64,000 bases of DNA from Saururus chinensis (Eukaryota; Streptophyta; Magnoliopsida; Piperales; Saururaceae): positions 41,277,178 through 41,341,177 of the forward strand of contig CP141143.1 of NCBI GenBank assembly GCA_035235625.1. The letters run 5' to 3'. Made by a program: the position numbers and the translations under genes. This document shows positions 13,435-25,398 of the stretch, one piece after another. Positions within the stretch are counted from its first letter, which is position 1. The number at the start of each line of letters is the position of its first letter. Under the pieces are notes generated by a model that did no database searches, had not been told where the DNA came from, and was given only the letters and a program-made list of their open reading frames with translations.

Positions 13435-14300
13435 AGCCAAAGTATGGCCTAAACTAAGGCCACGAATCAGGGAATAAATTGGCCAAAGTATGGCCTAAAG
13501 AAAGGCAACAAATCAGGAATTAAATTGGCCAAAGTATGGCCTAAAGTCAAGCCACGAATCAGGGATTAAATTGGCCAAAGTATAGCCTAAAGTAAGGTCA
13601 TGAATCAGGGATTAAGTTGGCCAAAGTATGGCCTAAAGTCAGGCCACGAATTAGTGAATAAATTAGCCAAAGTATGGCCTAAAGTAAGGCCACGAATCAG
13701 GGATTAAATTGGCCAAAGTATGGCCTAAAGTAAGGCCACGAATGAGAGATTAAATTGGCCAAAGTATGGCCTAAAGTCAGGCCACAAATCAGGGAATAAA
13801 TTGGCCAAAGTATGGCTTAAAGTCAGGCCACGAATCAAGGAATAAATTGGCCAAAGTATGGCCTAAGGTCAGGCCACGAATCAGGGGATAAATTGGCCAA
13901 AGTATTGCCTAAAGTCAGGCCACGAATCAGGGAATAAATTGGCCAAAGTATGGCTTAAAGTCAGGCCACGAATCAGGGAATAAATTGGCCAAAGTATGGC
14001 CTAAGGTCAGGCCACGAATCAGGGGATAAATTGGCCAAAGTATAGCCTAAAGTCAGGCCACGAATCAGGGAATAAATTGGCCAAAGTATGGCTTAAGGTC
14101 ACGAATCAGGGAATAAATTGGCCAAAGTATGGCCTAAGGTCACGAATCAGGGAATAAATTGGCCAAAGTATGGCCTAAAGTCAAGCCACAAATCAGGGAT
14201 TAAATTGGCCAAAGTATGGCCTAAAGTAAGGCCACAAATCAGGGATTAAATTGGCCAAAGTATGGCCTAAAGTAAGGCCACAAATCAGGGATTAAATTTA
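13435..14300. repeat. 46-base minisatellite, about 19 copies
   Basis: A head-to-tail array whose unit holds ggccaaagtatggcctaaag, then aggccacgaatcaggg and ataaatt. The period is 46 bases where measured (13481, 13527, 13573), with a few shorter units near 14090-14150. ggcctaaag..aggcc gives each unit a small dyad. There are no spacers of unrelated sequence, so this is not a CRISPR. It lies within the 4.3 kb solo LTR. Confidence 0.93.
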
Positions 14301-15218
14301 GCAGGGTTTATGCCCAAATTATGGATGATAAACATTGCTAGAATCAGAATCATTCATGCCTAACATAGGGCTAAGATAGATGACAAAAATCAGCAACATG
14401 CTTGCATGAGTTAAGGCTAATCTACATAACAAAAATTAGAATCATGCATGCACAATTCAACCATATAAACATGAGATAAAATCACAATCATTCAAAACAA
14501 ATAGAGGCTAATTCATGACATCAAAAACCTCTTTTGAACTAGGCTGAACTATAGCTGAATTACATCTGTCAAAACCACATGCTTAAGGGTGTAAAGAGAA
14601 GCACCTACTTGTACCAACTTGTCCACAAAGCTCTTAGCCCTTGCTCCTACACTTCTAAGCCTTGATTTTTAATCCAAAGATGGCTGCTTTGTGCCTTCTA
14701 AAGTTGCTAGCTATAGAGGTCCTTGCTGAGAGAAGGAAGAGGAGAGAAGAGATGAAGAAGAGGGAGGCTGAACCCCTCATCAATCCCCCTCTTTTTTCTT
14801 ATATAAGGTTTTCCTTCTTCAAACTCTTGGGTGCCCTCCTCCTCTAGGACTCTCTATTAATTACAATCTCGGAATTACAATCCCTGCCCCATTAACAATA
14901 GGAAACCAACCTACATACATACTCAAAACAGTCCCAAAAGAGTTCTAACCCAACTAGATGTATAGTTGATCCCTCCTCCAACTTTTTCCACCACTCCTAG
15001 CACTCCTCGGACTCCTACTTGGGCTAGAAGTCCTATCCTTGCATGCTATCTCATCTTAACAAAGTTCTAGTTGCGTCCTCTTCTTGTTTGGGGTCCTTGT
15101 CCTGCAAGGTCTCTCTCCCTCTTTTAATTCCTAGTTCTTTTATGACTTCTAATTCCTAGTACGTTTAGGGCTCCTAACTCTTAGTACCTTTAGGACTCCT
15201 AACACCTAGCACGATTAG

Positions 15219-15400
15219 GACATCCAACTCCAAGCATGAGAGGACATCCAACTCCAAGCACGAGTAGGACATCCAACTCCAAGCACGAGTAGGATGTCCA
15301 ACTCCAAGCAAGAGTAGGACATCCAATGCCAAGCACGAGTAGGACATCCAACTCTAAGAATGAGTAGGACATCCAACTCCAAGCATGAGTAGGACATCAA
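15219..15400. repeat. 25-base tandem repeat, about 7 copies
   Basis: Unit acatccaactccaagcacga plus gtagg, with small changes between copies. It lies near the end of the 4.3 kb solo LTR. The repetitive ORF read on the minus strand is a by-product of the repeat. Confidence 0.92.
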
Positions 15401-15647
15401 ATTCGAGTAAACGGGCCCTGTTCAATAAGCTCAACTTCGAACGGTCGTATCTCCCTCATCCTAACTCCGATTCACACGTTCTTGGTGGCATTTTGAAGCT
15501 CTTTCTGTCTACTTTCTAACTACATAGGTTTCATCCATCACTTCTAACTTATGATCAATTTATTCTAACGAAAAGGTCAATGGGTACAACACCCTAATCC
15601 CCTTGTGGGCTTCGGGAATTTAGAAAAATCATAGACGTTACAGCTCC

Positions 15648-16675
15648 GCCCACGATTGGCTATAAAGAAGGATGTCATCAAAGAAGACCTGAAGAGATCG
15701 TTCATGAGGCTCTGGAAGGTGGAGGGGGCGTTGGTGAGCCCGAACGGCATGACGACAAACTCAAAATGGCCGTTATGAGTTTGAAAGGCAGTCTTGTACA
15801 CATCAGCTGGCTGCACCCGAATCTGATGGTAACCCGTTCGAAGGTCGAGTTTACTGAAGACCTGTGCACCAGCCAACTCATCCAGAAGCTCCTCAATCAC
15901 GAGTATGGGATATTTGTCCTTGACGGTGATGGCATTCAAGGCTCAATAGTCCACAAAACCACCAAGTACTGTCTTTGTTACGAACCAGCAACACCGGGGA
16001 AGAATAGGAGCTTATGCTAGGGCGGATGATATAGGACTGAAGCATGTCAGCCACAAGATGCTCTATCACTGACTTCTGGATGTAAGGATAAGGGTAAGGG
16101 CAGACATTGGCCGGTGATGCCCCAGGAATGATGGGAATATGGTGGTCGTGAGGCCGCACTGGAGGAAGACCTGTCAATTCAGCAAACACATCCCAATGCT
16201 CTGCCAATAACTCTAGAAGATCCGTAGGTAGCACATCCTGAAGCACCTCGACTGTTGTCCACTGCTGCAAGAGGAACCCTTGGCATGTAAACCAGAAGAA
16301 GGAGCTCGCCGACTGGGCTGAGAGGAGTGTGCCCGGCTCGGATCCTTCAATCTGAACCCGTTGCCCCTGAATCTCGAAGTCCATCACCATGTCTCTGAAG
16401 TTCCAGACCACGCCCCCAAGCTCTTGGAGACACTGCAATCCGCCCCCTTTGTAAGCAACAAGAAGAGGTTGGTAACAAATGTGTGGCCTTGGATGAAGAG
16501 TGTGGCCTTGGATGGAGAGTGTGGGCTGAGCACATACCCTGGCGCTCCTGAGGTGCTTTCTGTCGCCAATCAACACATCAAAGGGCTTTGAATCTGATAC
16601 AAAGCACCCCAGTCGTTGGGCCACCTTGTTGTTAATGAAGTTGTGGGTGGAACCGCTGTCTATCAAGATAGTCAC
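15648..16675 (-). pseudogene. Gypsy protease and reverse transcriptase, first part
   Basis: Read on the minus strand. The aspartic protease site is IDSGSTHNFI near 16640-16670. It is followed by a linker and by reverse transcriptase with [39 protein letters not shown] and [16 protein letters not shown] (15700-15940). The catalytic FFDD with DILLYSQSW lies at about 15650-15690. It is in a different frame from the upstream LMNDLF, because a stretch of roughly eight or nine codons between them is missing and the loss is not a multiple of three. The gene is then interrupted by the solo LTR and continues below 11302. In a working element this would process Gag-Pol and copy RNA into DNA; here it is broken. 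Confidence 0.9.
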
Positions 16676-17596
16676 TTGGTGCCGCTTGAGGTGGCCTTAG
16701 ACCGGCATGGTACATGGAGTGAATGCCTCTGAGAAGGCATAGACAAAGATCTCGGGCAGCACATCGTCATGGTAGGACGATCCTCCTCTTCGTCGATCTC
16801 CTCCATGAGGAGGCTTCCCTTGAATGAACAATGGGGACCCAAAACAAACTTCTCATCGCAGTGGAAGCAGAGACCCTTAGACCGGCGTTTCTCCATTTGT
16901 GCCGGTGTGAGACGAACAATCGGGCCGGCTTGAGCGGGCTGCTGGTCAGGGCTGCCGGCTACTGGGTTGCTGGCCGAGGTGGCAAGGGGGTTAACGCTCA
17001 CAACAGATCGAGGAAAAGGCCCAAGCTGTCCCCCTCGCTGCTGTCTAGCCAACTTCTCTTCTTCAATTCGAGCATGGCGCATGACGTCCCGCATGCTGGA
17101 GCATGGAAAGTGGCACATCTCCTCAGAAATCTCGGGCTTGAGACCCCACTTGAATGTGCCCACAAAGACTGCCACTGGCCAATCAGGGAGGTGGTTGGCA
17201 ATCTTCATTAACTCAGTATAGTAGGCCCGGATGGTGGTGGTTTGGCGTAGTGTGGAGAGCATCTCATTGAAGTCTTGGAACTCGCAGAGGGGGGACATGC
17301 ATCTCCCTGTCCGCTATTGCCTAAGTGCCTAGGCCGCACTGTTCTGGTGCTTGCAAAGCTTCTCCCATCTCCATGTTCGTGACCGGTGGTCTAGAGAGGA
17401 GTGGCGCTGATGGGGCTAAAGGCCCTGCCTAGAGCTATGCAACGGCCATGGTCAGGGACTCAATCTTGGCCATAATCTGCACCAGGGTAGGAGCGCTGAT
17501 GGTCACCGGAGCAGATTTGGGATTGTTCGCTTACGCGTCGACCTCTTTCTCAGGTTGAGTTTTTGGGGCCAGGGCGAGTTGCTTGCCTTGCACCAT
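16672..17596 (-). pseudogene. Gypsy gag
   Basis: The likely start is the ATG at 17596-17594, 17 bases downstream of the primer site (opening MVQGKQLALAPK). The region to 17298 has several stops. From 17298 to 16672 one frame is open, with the Gag core (FQDFNEMLSTLRQTTTIRAY, KWGLKPEI) and a degenerate zinc knuckle CFHCDEKFVLGPHC; its spacing departs from the CX2CX3GHX4C pattern of related elements. It overlaps the protease frame at its end. Gag would form the particle that packages element RNA. The reading is sound at family level. Confidence 0.85.
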
Positions 17597-17612
17597 GGCC
17601 GGGGATCGTGAA

Positions 17613-17625
17613 GGCTCTGATACCA
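17613..17625 (-). other. Primer-binding site, tRNA initiator Met
   Basis: The complement reads TGGTATCAGAGCC, the standard initiator-methionine tRNA primer site. It sits one base from the end of the 5' LTR (17627), where minus-strand cDNA synthesis would begin. Confidence 0.95.
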
Positions 17626-17626
17626 A

Positions 17627-17962
17627 TGTTGTACCCGATGTGGGCACAAACGGTATCTTGAACGCTCACGTAGTGAAAGGGGAGAGAAGAAGAAGAAAGG
17701 GGAGAAGTCCTGAATAATCAATTACATAACTCAAACAAAGAGGAAGGGGCGATCCACTCTCCTAGGAAGTCGTACCAGCTAGTGGGCTAGGCTATCCCTA
17801 GGCCACTAGCTGGTCTAATTATAATTATCATCCTATTACATAAGCAAATACTAAACTAATACATAAGCAAATACTAAACTAATACATAAGCAAATAGCCT
17901 AATGCACTAGAATAACAAGGAAATGAAGGAAATAAAGTCTAGTCTAGCGAACGTGCACAACA
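17627..17962 (-). repeat. 5' LTR of the gypsy element
   Basis: Starts TGTTG and ends CAACA, followed by the CCCCC duplication at 17963-17967. It contains a 24-base unit (actaaactaatacataagca..) repeated once more than in the 3' LTR. Confidence 0.92.
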
Positions 17963-18729
17963 CCCCCTCTTCCCACTTCTCCCCAGTCACCCCCTATTTT
18001 CACACCCCCCCAAACAATCCCCTCCCCCTAGTCATCTTGTCTCGGGCAGGAACTTTAAAATAAAAATTAAAAGTCATTAGTGATGCATTCAAAAGTGTCG
18101 CAAATGACTTTTGAATTTTTTTATTTTTTACATATTAACGATGCGTGATAAAGTGTCATGAATAAAAAATATTTCTTTTTTTAAAATGTTTTTTATTAGT
18201 GATGCCTTTTTGAAACGTTGCTAATGATTTATTTTATTTTTTCTTTATTAGTGATGATTTTATAAGCATCGCTAATATTTTCTTTATTATTTTTATTATT
18301 AGTGATGCATATACAAGCATGCTAATAAGTTTTTTTTTAAAGTATATGTCGCTAATAGAATACAATTAGCCACGCTTACTAGAGCATCAAAAAAGGAAAA
18401 TAATTAGTGACGTAAAAAACACGTCACTAAAAGTAGACTATTAGAGCCATTTTCTAATATGTATCGCTAATGAGTAATAGCGACTGGTCTTTTTTCGATG
18501 CTTTTAATGTTGATATTCATTAGCGATGCTTTAAGGACTATTAGAATACTTTTAAGTTTCACTAATAATCATTTTTCTTGTAATGTCATTGTATTTTTTG
18601 CAAAGTTTTTCAATTGTTTTTTTGCTAAATGTGTCGTAAATAGTAGTTTTTAGTGACACTTTGTATTACGTCGCTAATAATCCTTTTTGTTGTTGAGGTA
18701 GGCAATGAATGCAACTATTGCTGGTGCAG

Positions 18730-19520
18730 TTGTGACACCTATCTTGCATAGGGTGTGTAACAAGATAAACCAAGGAATAACTCTACAACATCATCATCAG
18801 GAGTCGCTAATACTAACTTGACCCCCTTGTAAATGATGAATAAGTTTGATAATATGACTCAAATTCTCCAAGCTCAAGCTCAACCACTTCATACACAACT
18901 TCAAGCTCAAGCTAATTTGAACAACCTCAAGGAGAAGGAAAAGTTAGAAATGAAAATGTTAACTCTACCACCATGGAAAGGATTAAGAATATGACTCCGG
19001 TATTTAATGGAGAGGAGGGCTGGAAGAGGCAAAAAATTGGATTGAGGAATTGGAAAATATATTTGAAGTCATGTTTGTGAAACCAAGCCACAAAATGAAT
19101 ATGACAACTTTTGCATGAATAGAGAAGTCTTTTTTTGGTAGAAGATGGTGAGTAATTCTTTATTTAAAGATAAGTAATTAATTATATAGGAGGAATTTCT
19201 TGAGGCATTCACTAAGTAATATTTTTCTCCTTATATTTGAAGGTGGATGGAGATAGAAAACCTTGACCTCTAGCGCTGTGATTAAATATGAGAATAAGTT
19301 TGTACAACTTTAGCATTTTGCACAATATGTCATCCCTACCAATGAAAGGAAAGTAAAACATTTTGTTTGGGGCTTAAAAAGTGGACATAGGTCTAATGTT
19401 TTAGCCTCAAGACCTACTTCTTTTGAGGATGTGGTAGCCCAAGTATCCATTTTGGAAGAAGATTTTAATCAGTCTCGAGCATCATCAAAGAGCACCAAAC
19501 ATAATAATATTGTTAAAATA
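18730..19520 (+). pseudogene. Gypsy gag remnant
   Basis: Read in broken plus-strand frames, this keeps the order of a Ty3-gypsy Gag: TPVFNGEEGW, WIEELENIFEVM (19030-19080), EEFLEAFTK and YFSPY (19190-19240), FVQL.HFAQYVIPTNERKVK, then HFVWGLKSGHRSNVL (19360-19400). The pattern of a central WxEELExIFxVM followed by ERKVxxFxxGL is typical of chromovirus-like Gag. Stops and frameshifts are frequent, and no LTR, protease or polymerase is attached. The opening near 18680-18730 is fused to CACTA-type repeats. Confidence 0.6.
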
Positions 19521-22380
19521 TTTAATAATATTGCTAAAACAATTTAGCTTTATTGTTGAAATGTTACAACAATATTATTAAAATGAGAATGCCCCAACCA
19601 AACATGGTGCCTGACTTTAAACCTTATACCGAAAAAATGAAGGAGAGAATGAGGTAAATTAGGGAGACAGAGGAAGGAAAGGGAGGTAAGAGGCAATAAT
19701 AGGAGCAAGTAGCTGTAAAATATGGTTGGGAAAGAATCAAAAAGGGAGGCTAGTCCATGGAAGAGAAGGGATGAACCTTATGGTTGAAACCCTAGGGCAT
19801 TAATGTTGGAAGGGAAGAGGGAGGTCTTTTGGTGGCATTGGATATAAAGATGAGAGTATTTTCATTCGAAAATGATGTTTAAGCGGGTAATAGGTGAATG
19901 AAATCCAAGTGATAAAAAAATGTCAATCTCTATCCAAGTAATTTGTAAATCATCCTTAAAATAAAAACTATGCTTTTGTATGTGAGAATCATGTAATTAT
20001 TTCTAAGTGGACATACTGTGACTAATAGAAAAGGTGAAAATGGTGAGTTCCTACTTCCCTTATAGCATACATTCTAAGCAAATTGTGCCTATAAAAGGTC
20101 ATAAGAACATCTGCATAGGACTATAATTTAAATCCGAGCAATATATTGTGCCAAAGTGTACATTGATCATATTATGTACTAGAATTTGCTCTCTTCTTTA
20201 TCATTTTATCTTGCTCTATTTGATTTTGATACAAAAACTTTCGGGCTATCTCATATAAATGCTGGAAGTGAAGTTTCTCTCACCACGGTTATCCCATCCA
20301 CAAAATACTAAAAATGGCTAGGTTTGAAAATTAAAACAACAACAAATAGTAGTGGCTTCTAGAGGTCATATATTATAAACAAATTTTGTATTGTCAATAA
20401 AAAACTTCATTGTGCAAGATTAAAGTTGTACTAAGTTTTCAAATGACAAAATATCTTCTCACTAGGTTGCAAGGATATGTTTAAGATAGAATCAATTGAA
20501 GTTGTGCGGTCACAACTTCCTTAGCAGCCCAATGCTATATAGATTAGCATTGAGCCAAGATTTATATTTGTACCTTTTTTCATAGATGAGCGTTGAGCCA
20601 AGTTTTATGTTTGTACCTTTTTTTATTTTCTCCATTTAGAGAAGGTACATAAAAGATCTTTCATATTTGTGCACTTCCCATTACATTGTTCCATGCAGGA
20701 AAGAACGTGGTCAATACTAGAACAAAGTACCAATACTTCATGAAGCTAAATAATTTTAACATGATGTTGAACAAAACAATGAATATAAAATTTGGTAGAC
20801 ACCCATTTATCTATTTTTGTTCAAAACGACACTATAGTTGGGTAATTTTTGTAATCTATATCTATATGAATATTATTATTAAAGTGAGAAAGGGCAATTT
20901 TTTTCCTAGAGCGTGCCTATATTGCCCTTTCAAATAAAATTTTAATTAATTTAACATTTAACAAACCTAAAATATTATAATAATTTCTTCAATAAGTACC
21001 TTACGAACATTAAAAAAAATATGAATTTCATAGTCCTAATTCGTCTAGAATGGTTTAAAACTAATTAAAGTGAGAAAGGGGCATAAATTTTTGTTATAGA
21101 AATCCTATATTACCCCTAATCGATATTATTATTAAAATAAAAAGGGTTCAAAATTTTTATCATAAAAGTTCTAAATTACCCCAAATATGACTCAAAATCT
21201 ATGGAGCACAATACATACATTATGTATCTACACTTCTACGAATGTAAATAGAAGCACAATACTAGTGGGGTATTAGAAAGTAATTTCTTAATAAATGTGG
21301 AAACAAAATGTCTTCATCAAAGTTAAATGCCAATAAAGTGTAATAAGGTATTATAATAACATGGCATCTATGGTCATAACTAAATATTCTTGTCAGAAGT
21401 ACAATCTAACAACACAGCAAAAGCTATCGGTTTTTCGTACTGGGCAGATTGGTCTCATGTTAGGGTTAAGAACCAGACCAGCAAAAGAACCCACCGTGAG
21501 AAACTAAAGCACCGTGATACAGAGAATTCGCAAGTGAAGAATTTGGAACAGAGAACGTACAATACTGATTAAAAGATTTAAAAATCAGGAAAAAAAATTG
21601 CTCCAAAGATCCACCGAAGAAAGCAAACTCAGATTATACAATGAGTTTAACCGTAAGTCAGACTAACAATACTGTCATCAGTGCCACAGTTCTTGATTGA
21701 ACCAGCTGCTTCCGAAGTCTTCAAAAGAAGAGAAGATACATCTGGTTGCGTGCAGGAACCTTTGCAGTATTCTGCCATGCAAGTTACATACAAACAAGAC
21801 ACGGAATTATATCAAACATATTCATAACAAGAACAGAAATAACATCAATTCATTGCCACATGAGTCAGCTCTAATAATCACTAGAATGAAACAGAAGAAA
21901 ATAAAATTGTCGGATCCATTGATTGCTGGAAAATAAAAACGTCAGATACTAACATCACAGCCTAACCTGATTCTTCTGAATTCGTTAAAAATAACATAGA
22001 ACAGCATACATTGTCGATGGATCAGAGGAAACAGAGAATTCATCCCTTTACTTTAAACAATTCATTACAGCAAAACATAAAAACAATCCAATTTGCAGAC
22101 CTCTACTCTCTCCTCTCTTCGATCTCTTCTCTCTGTCTCCTCTCTTCGATCTCCTCTCTTTCCCTCTCTCTGTTTCCTTTTATGGGCAGAAAGGGATGTT
22201 AAATCGGGAAGTGAGGAGGTTGGGGGGGTTTCCTAAGAAGGGCGGAAACCGATTAGTCCTATATAAATAGGCTAATCACTGGTTAGTCCCGACCGAAGTA
22301 ATTAGCACGGATACATCCTGACAATAATTAAGGATAAAAAATGACTAATATACCCTCCTAATCTAAATACGAAACCCTTA
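19521..22380. other. Unassigned AT-rich stretch
   Basis: No supported gene. Three imperfect copies of an aaagtgagaaaggg/ataaaaagggt-type segment occur at about 20880, 21067 and 21143, each followed by tattacccc-like sequence; these may be MITE pieces. A CT-rich patch (22107-22180, ending tttatgggcagaaag) resembles one at 26570-26625. Short ORFs at 20686-20937, 21697-21936 and 22011-22202 show no recognisable domain. Confidence 0.5.
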
Positions 22381-22563
22381 GCCATAGTTAAATTAAAAAG
22401 CCCTGGACGACCCAGTACCTCGCGCTCCAGTCTCTCCAACACGAACTCCTCTTTCTTCTACCTACCCCCTGCACCCCATTTCCCTCCCAATCCCAAACTC
22501 CTTACCACCCCCATTGCCTAACGAACCCCTCAAGTTGACGCTGTTGTTGCAGTGAAACTCCCT

Positions 22564-23303
22564 TCAGGGACAGTCTCTCCCTTCTCCCTCTAGCGCCATT
22601 CCTACCAACCTTCCCTGGACCCCGGAGGTGCTCTCGCCAGCTAAGTCCGAGGCAAGTTGCGAGCTTGGCAAGGCAGTCTGCAACAGTGTGAAGGGAGTCG
22701 CTGGGGAAGCAACGGCCATGATTCGGACAGCTGGGGTGGCTCTCGGCAAGGCTGCGATCTGGTCGTCGGTGAAGTGGACGGAGGGGTTGACGGCCGCAAT
22801 GAGGGTAGCCATCTCTGAGCGGTCGAGGCCTCTGTCGCCGTTGGCATCAAAGTGGTCGAAGATGACCCTGACTTTGGCCCATCGGGACGACTCGTGCTCG
22901 TAACCATGTCTCAGCCGCTCCTTCGTCTCAAATCTGCCAGTAATTAGTTTCAGCTGCTATTTGTAAGAAAAACAAACTTGTTTAAGCCAGAAGACTCATG
23001 AGTTTTACTGGCATGAAGTAAAGGCAATATGGAGTATATGTTAATAATGAACTTGCTGTGGATCATGCACCTTGATTGGAATTTGAGGTTGGGGGTGTCG
23101 GGGCCGTAGAGAGAAGTCTTCCTACGGAGACGGAGATGGGCTGTGAGTGAGCCATTAAAGGGATCAACTGTAGCTGACCGGAGATTGTAGCCGTAACCAA
23201 CAGCTGAAGCAGAGGAGGAGGGAGAAGAAGAGATGGAAAGACGTACGAAGAGGAGGAAGAGGAGGAGAAGAAAAAGAGGGGGATGAGCAGGTGGCCAATT
23301 CAT
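22564..23303 (-). CDS. Chimeric ORF: alpha-glucosidase N-terminus joined to EF-hand segment
   Basis: Two exons on the minus strand. Exon 1 runs 23303-23071 and starts at MNWPPAHPP. A hydrophobic signal-like stretch (LFLLLLFLLFVRLS) is followed by VGYGYNLRSATVD, SLTAHL and SLYGPDTPNLK, the amino terminus of plant family-31 alpha-glucosidases. The intron, 23070-22934, is 137 bases, GTGCAT to GGCAG. Splicing joins in frame to exon 2 (22933-22564), opening FETKERLR, which is again alpha-glucosidase-like. Within eight residues it becomes SRWAKVRVIFDHFDANGDRG, with a canonical EF-hand loop and AAVNPSVHFTDDQIAA, close to the amino terminus of plant calcium-binding TPR proteins. After that the match stops and about 60 unrecognised residues lead to a stop, giving 200 residues in all. 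The glycosidase catalytic domain and the TPR repeats are absent, so neither parental activity is expected. It may be a capture product or pseudogene; expression is unknown. Confidence 0.6.
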
Positions 23304-23393
23304 CTCCCTCCCCTCCGACGAGTCTCTGACCCTGATACTCTTTTTTCTTCCGAGTGGAAGTAGCGAACCAGGGAAGTGATCAGTTCCATCCAT

Positions 23394-24848
23394 GCCTTAT
23401 TATACTCGTCATCTTACACTGACACAACGTATTTTCGCGTCAAGAACGATCGAGTAGGAGTAATTTGATTAAGATTAAGCAAACATTTGAGTTCAATGAC
23501 CAGGGAGAGGATCCGCCAAGACAAAATGGCCTCGCTGCTATACTCATCCGGAATATAAATTTACTATAGCTCAGTATGAGATTCCAATTTTTCAAAAAAC
23601 GTAAAGTTAATTTAGCATTGTTTTATAGTTGAATTTTAGTCAGCAATATAAATTTGCTAAAGAATTGTTTTTTATTAGGGTTTAGTTGAATTTAACTGGA
23701 TTGAATTATAATTTTTTGTTGTAGCTTTATGAAGAGTAACTTAATGAGGAAGAGGTAAATAGCTTTGTAATTTACTTATTTCAATAATAAATTTATACTT
23801 TGGTTAGCTTTATTGATTATATAGTAAACTTATGCTTTATTGAATACATATTTTGTATTTTGAAACCATTTTTTAGTATAAATGTCATATTTAAATTATG
23901 TTTTTTAGAAGTAATTGTAGAGTACAATTATACTTTACGTTTATAATTCAATTTTCAGTTTAATAATTGTAGACTACAAAAAGTATTATTATTCGTTTGA
24001 TTATAATTTCATAGAGTTTAGTTCTTCAATTCTTTCTATTTGGTCTGATTTGTCAATTACTGTTTCTTTATGATTAATTTATAATTTTCAAAAGAATATT
24101 ATTATACTTCGAAATATTAAGCTTGCTTTATGTTTTACTATACTTTAGTATAAAGAGTATTATTATACTTTAGAATACTTGTAAAATATAATTTTACTAT
24201 ACAATATAATCTTACTTTAGGAACTTTTTGAGCAACTGTGTATTTTATTCGCTTAATATACTTCTAGTTGCTGATTGATTATTTACTTAAGAGTATGAAA
24301 TACACAGTTATTTTGAAGAATGTAATTTTATAATATTATTATACTTTAGCTTCAACTCACCGTGATCTTGAAGGAGGATGTAAGCATAATTGACTAAAGA
24401 TTACTAATGTAGGCAGCTTGCCATGTCTGCAGTTAGTTATTTTATGTGATGTAAACAGTACATTTCAATTTTGAATCTGCTCTGACAAAACATATAAATA
24501 GTGTGCTTCCTCTCTGCTATGTTTTTAAAGCGCAATGAATGAAATTTAAATTTCGACAATAAGGAGTAAAACAAAAATAATACCTTGATATAGAATGGAC
24601 CCAGACAATTAAGAATATGACGCAGAAGGAAAGAACTAAACAATAATTACTTGAGCACCTAAAAATCATTCTTCATAATTAAATTACACTGCTACAGCAT
24701 AAAAGATTTCCCCATGTTACCATAGCAGCTCGCTTATGCATGCATGTCTCGAACAAAAAACTACGGTAGAGAAGAATGGCAAACATCGTTTTCCAATGAT
24801 GACAAATAAATAAGTTGCACGAGAAGAGCAAAACTGGGAAAACCTGAA
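23394..24848. other. Unassigned AT-rich stretch
   Basis: Strongly AT-rich, with many tatactttag/attatacttt-like short repeats between about 23800 and 24360 and no supported coding region. ORFs on the minus strand at 24437-24643 and 24679-24876 have no recognisable domain. Confidence 0.5.
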
Positions 24849-25370
<522 letters not shown>

Positions 25371-25398
25371 CTTTGTGAATTCTTTTCTTTGTTGTGAT

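Larger units (their letters stand above)
11307..15642. mobile_element. Solo LTR, 4.3 kb, inserted in gypsy reverse transcriptase
   Basis: Starts TGTCATGACCCGG and ends GACGTTACA, with GCTCC on both sides (11302-11306, 15643-15647). It separates the gypsy FFDD motif and ..SWAE from HLEHLNPQ; deleting it plus one GCTCC restores that frame exactly. It contains no coding domain. It carries a 200-base duplication, a 46-base tandem array and a 25-base tandem array, annotated separately. The segment near 11750-11840 (ttgcctacgtac, cgtagttctgcct) is shared with the solo LTR at 32407-34313. The last 160 bases resemble 62300-62465, so several relatives of one LTR superfamily lie in the window. Confidence 0.9.
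8846..17962 (-). mobile_element. Ty3-gypsy retrotransposon, small chromovirus type
   Basis: A complete but decayed minus-strand element. Its two LTRs share TGTTG..CAACA-type ends, and CCCCC flanks both sides (8841-8845, 17963-17967). An initiator-tRNA-Met primer site adjoins the 5' LTR. The coding order read on the minus strand is gag, protease, reverse transcriptase, RNase H, integrase. Removing the 4336-base solo LTR and one target duplication leaves about 4.8 kb. That size, the 340-360 base LTRs and the Met primer site fit Reina-like chromoviruses; the clade is an inference. Frameshifts and in-frame stops make it non-autonomous. Confidence 0.9.
7122..18585. mobile_element. Degenerate non-autonomous CACTA element with nested gypsy element
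   Basis: The right end (about 18572-18585) reads ttttcttgtaatg, one change from the inverted CACTACAAGAAAA terminus typical of En/Spm (CACTA) transposons. The left end near 7122 (aaaaaaaaatgttattcacg) is a weaker match. Inside both ends are many copies of the subterminal repeat (gtgatgc, gcatcgctaat, gtcgctaat) in both orientations, at 7140-7320, 8360-8460 and 18070-18560. No CACTA transposase is visible. Without the gypsy insertion the element would be about 2.3 kb, half of it CT tract. The repeats run on past 18585 to about 18685, so another related end may be fused there. Confidence 0.55.

Noticed and set aside
13435-14300. Regular repeat array resembling a CRISPR
   Set aside because: The units are contiguous with no unique spacers, it lies in a plant LTR, and no cas-like gene exists.
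15215-15400. Repetitive Cys/Trp/Leu-rich minus-strand ORF
   Set aside because: It is a direct product of the 25-base tandem repeat.
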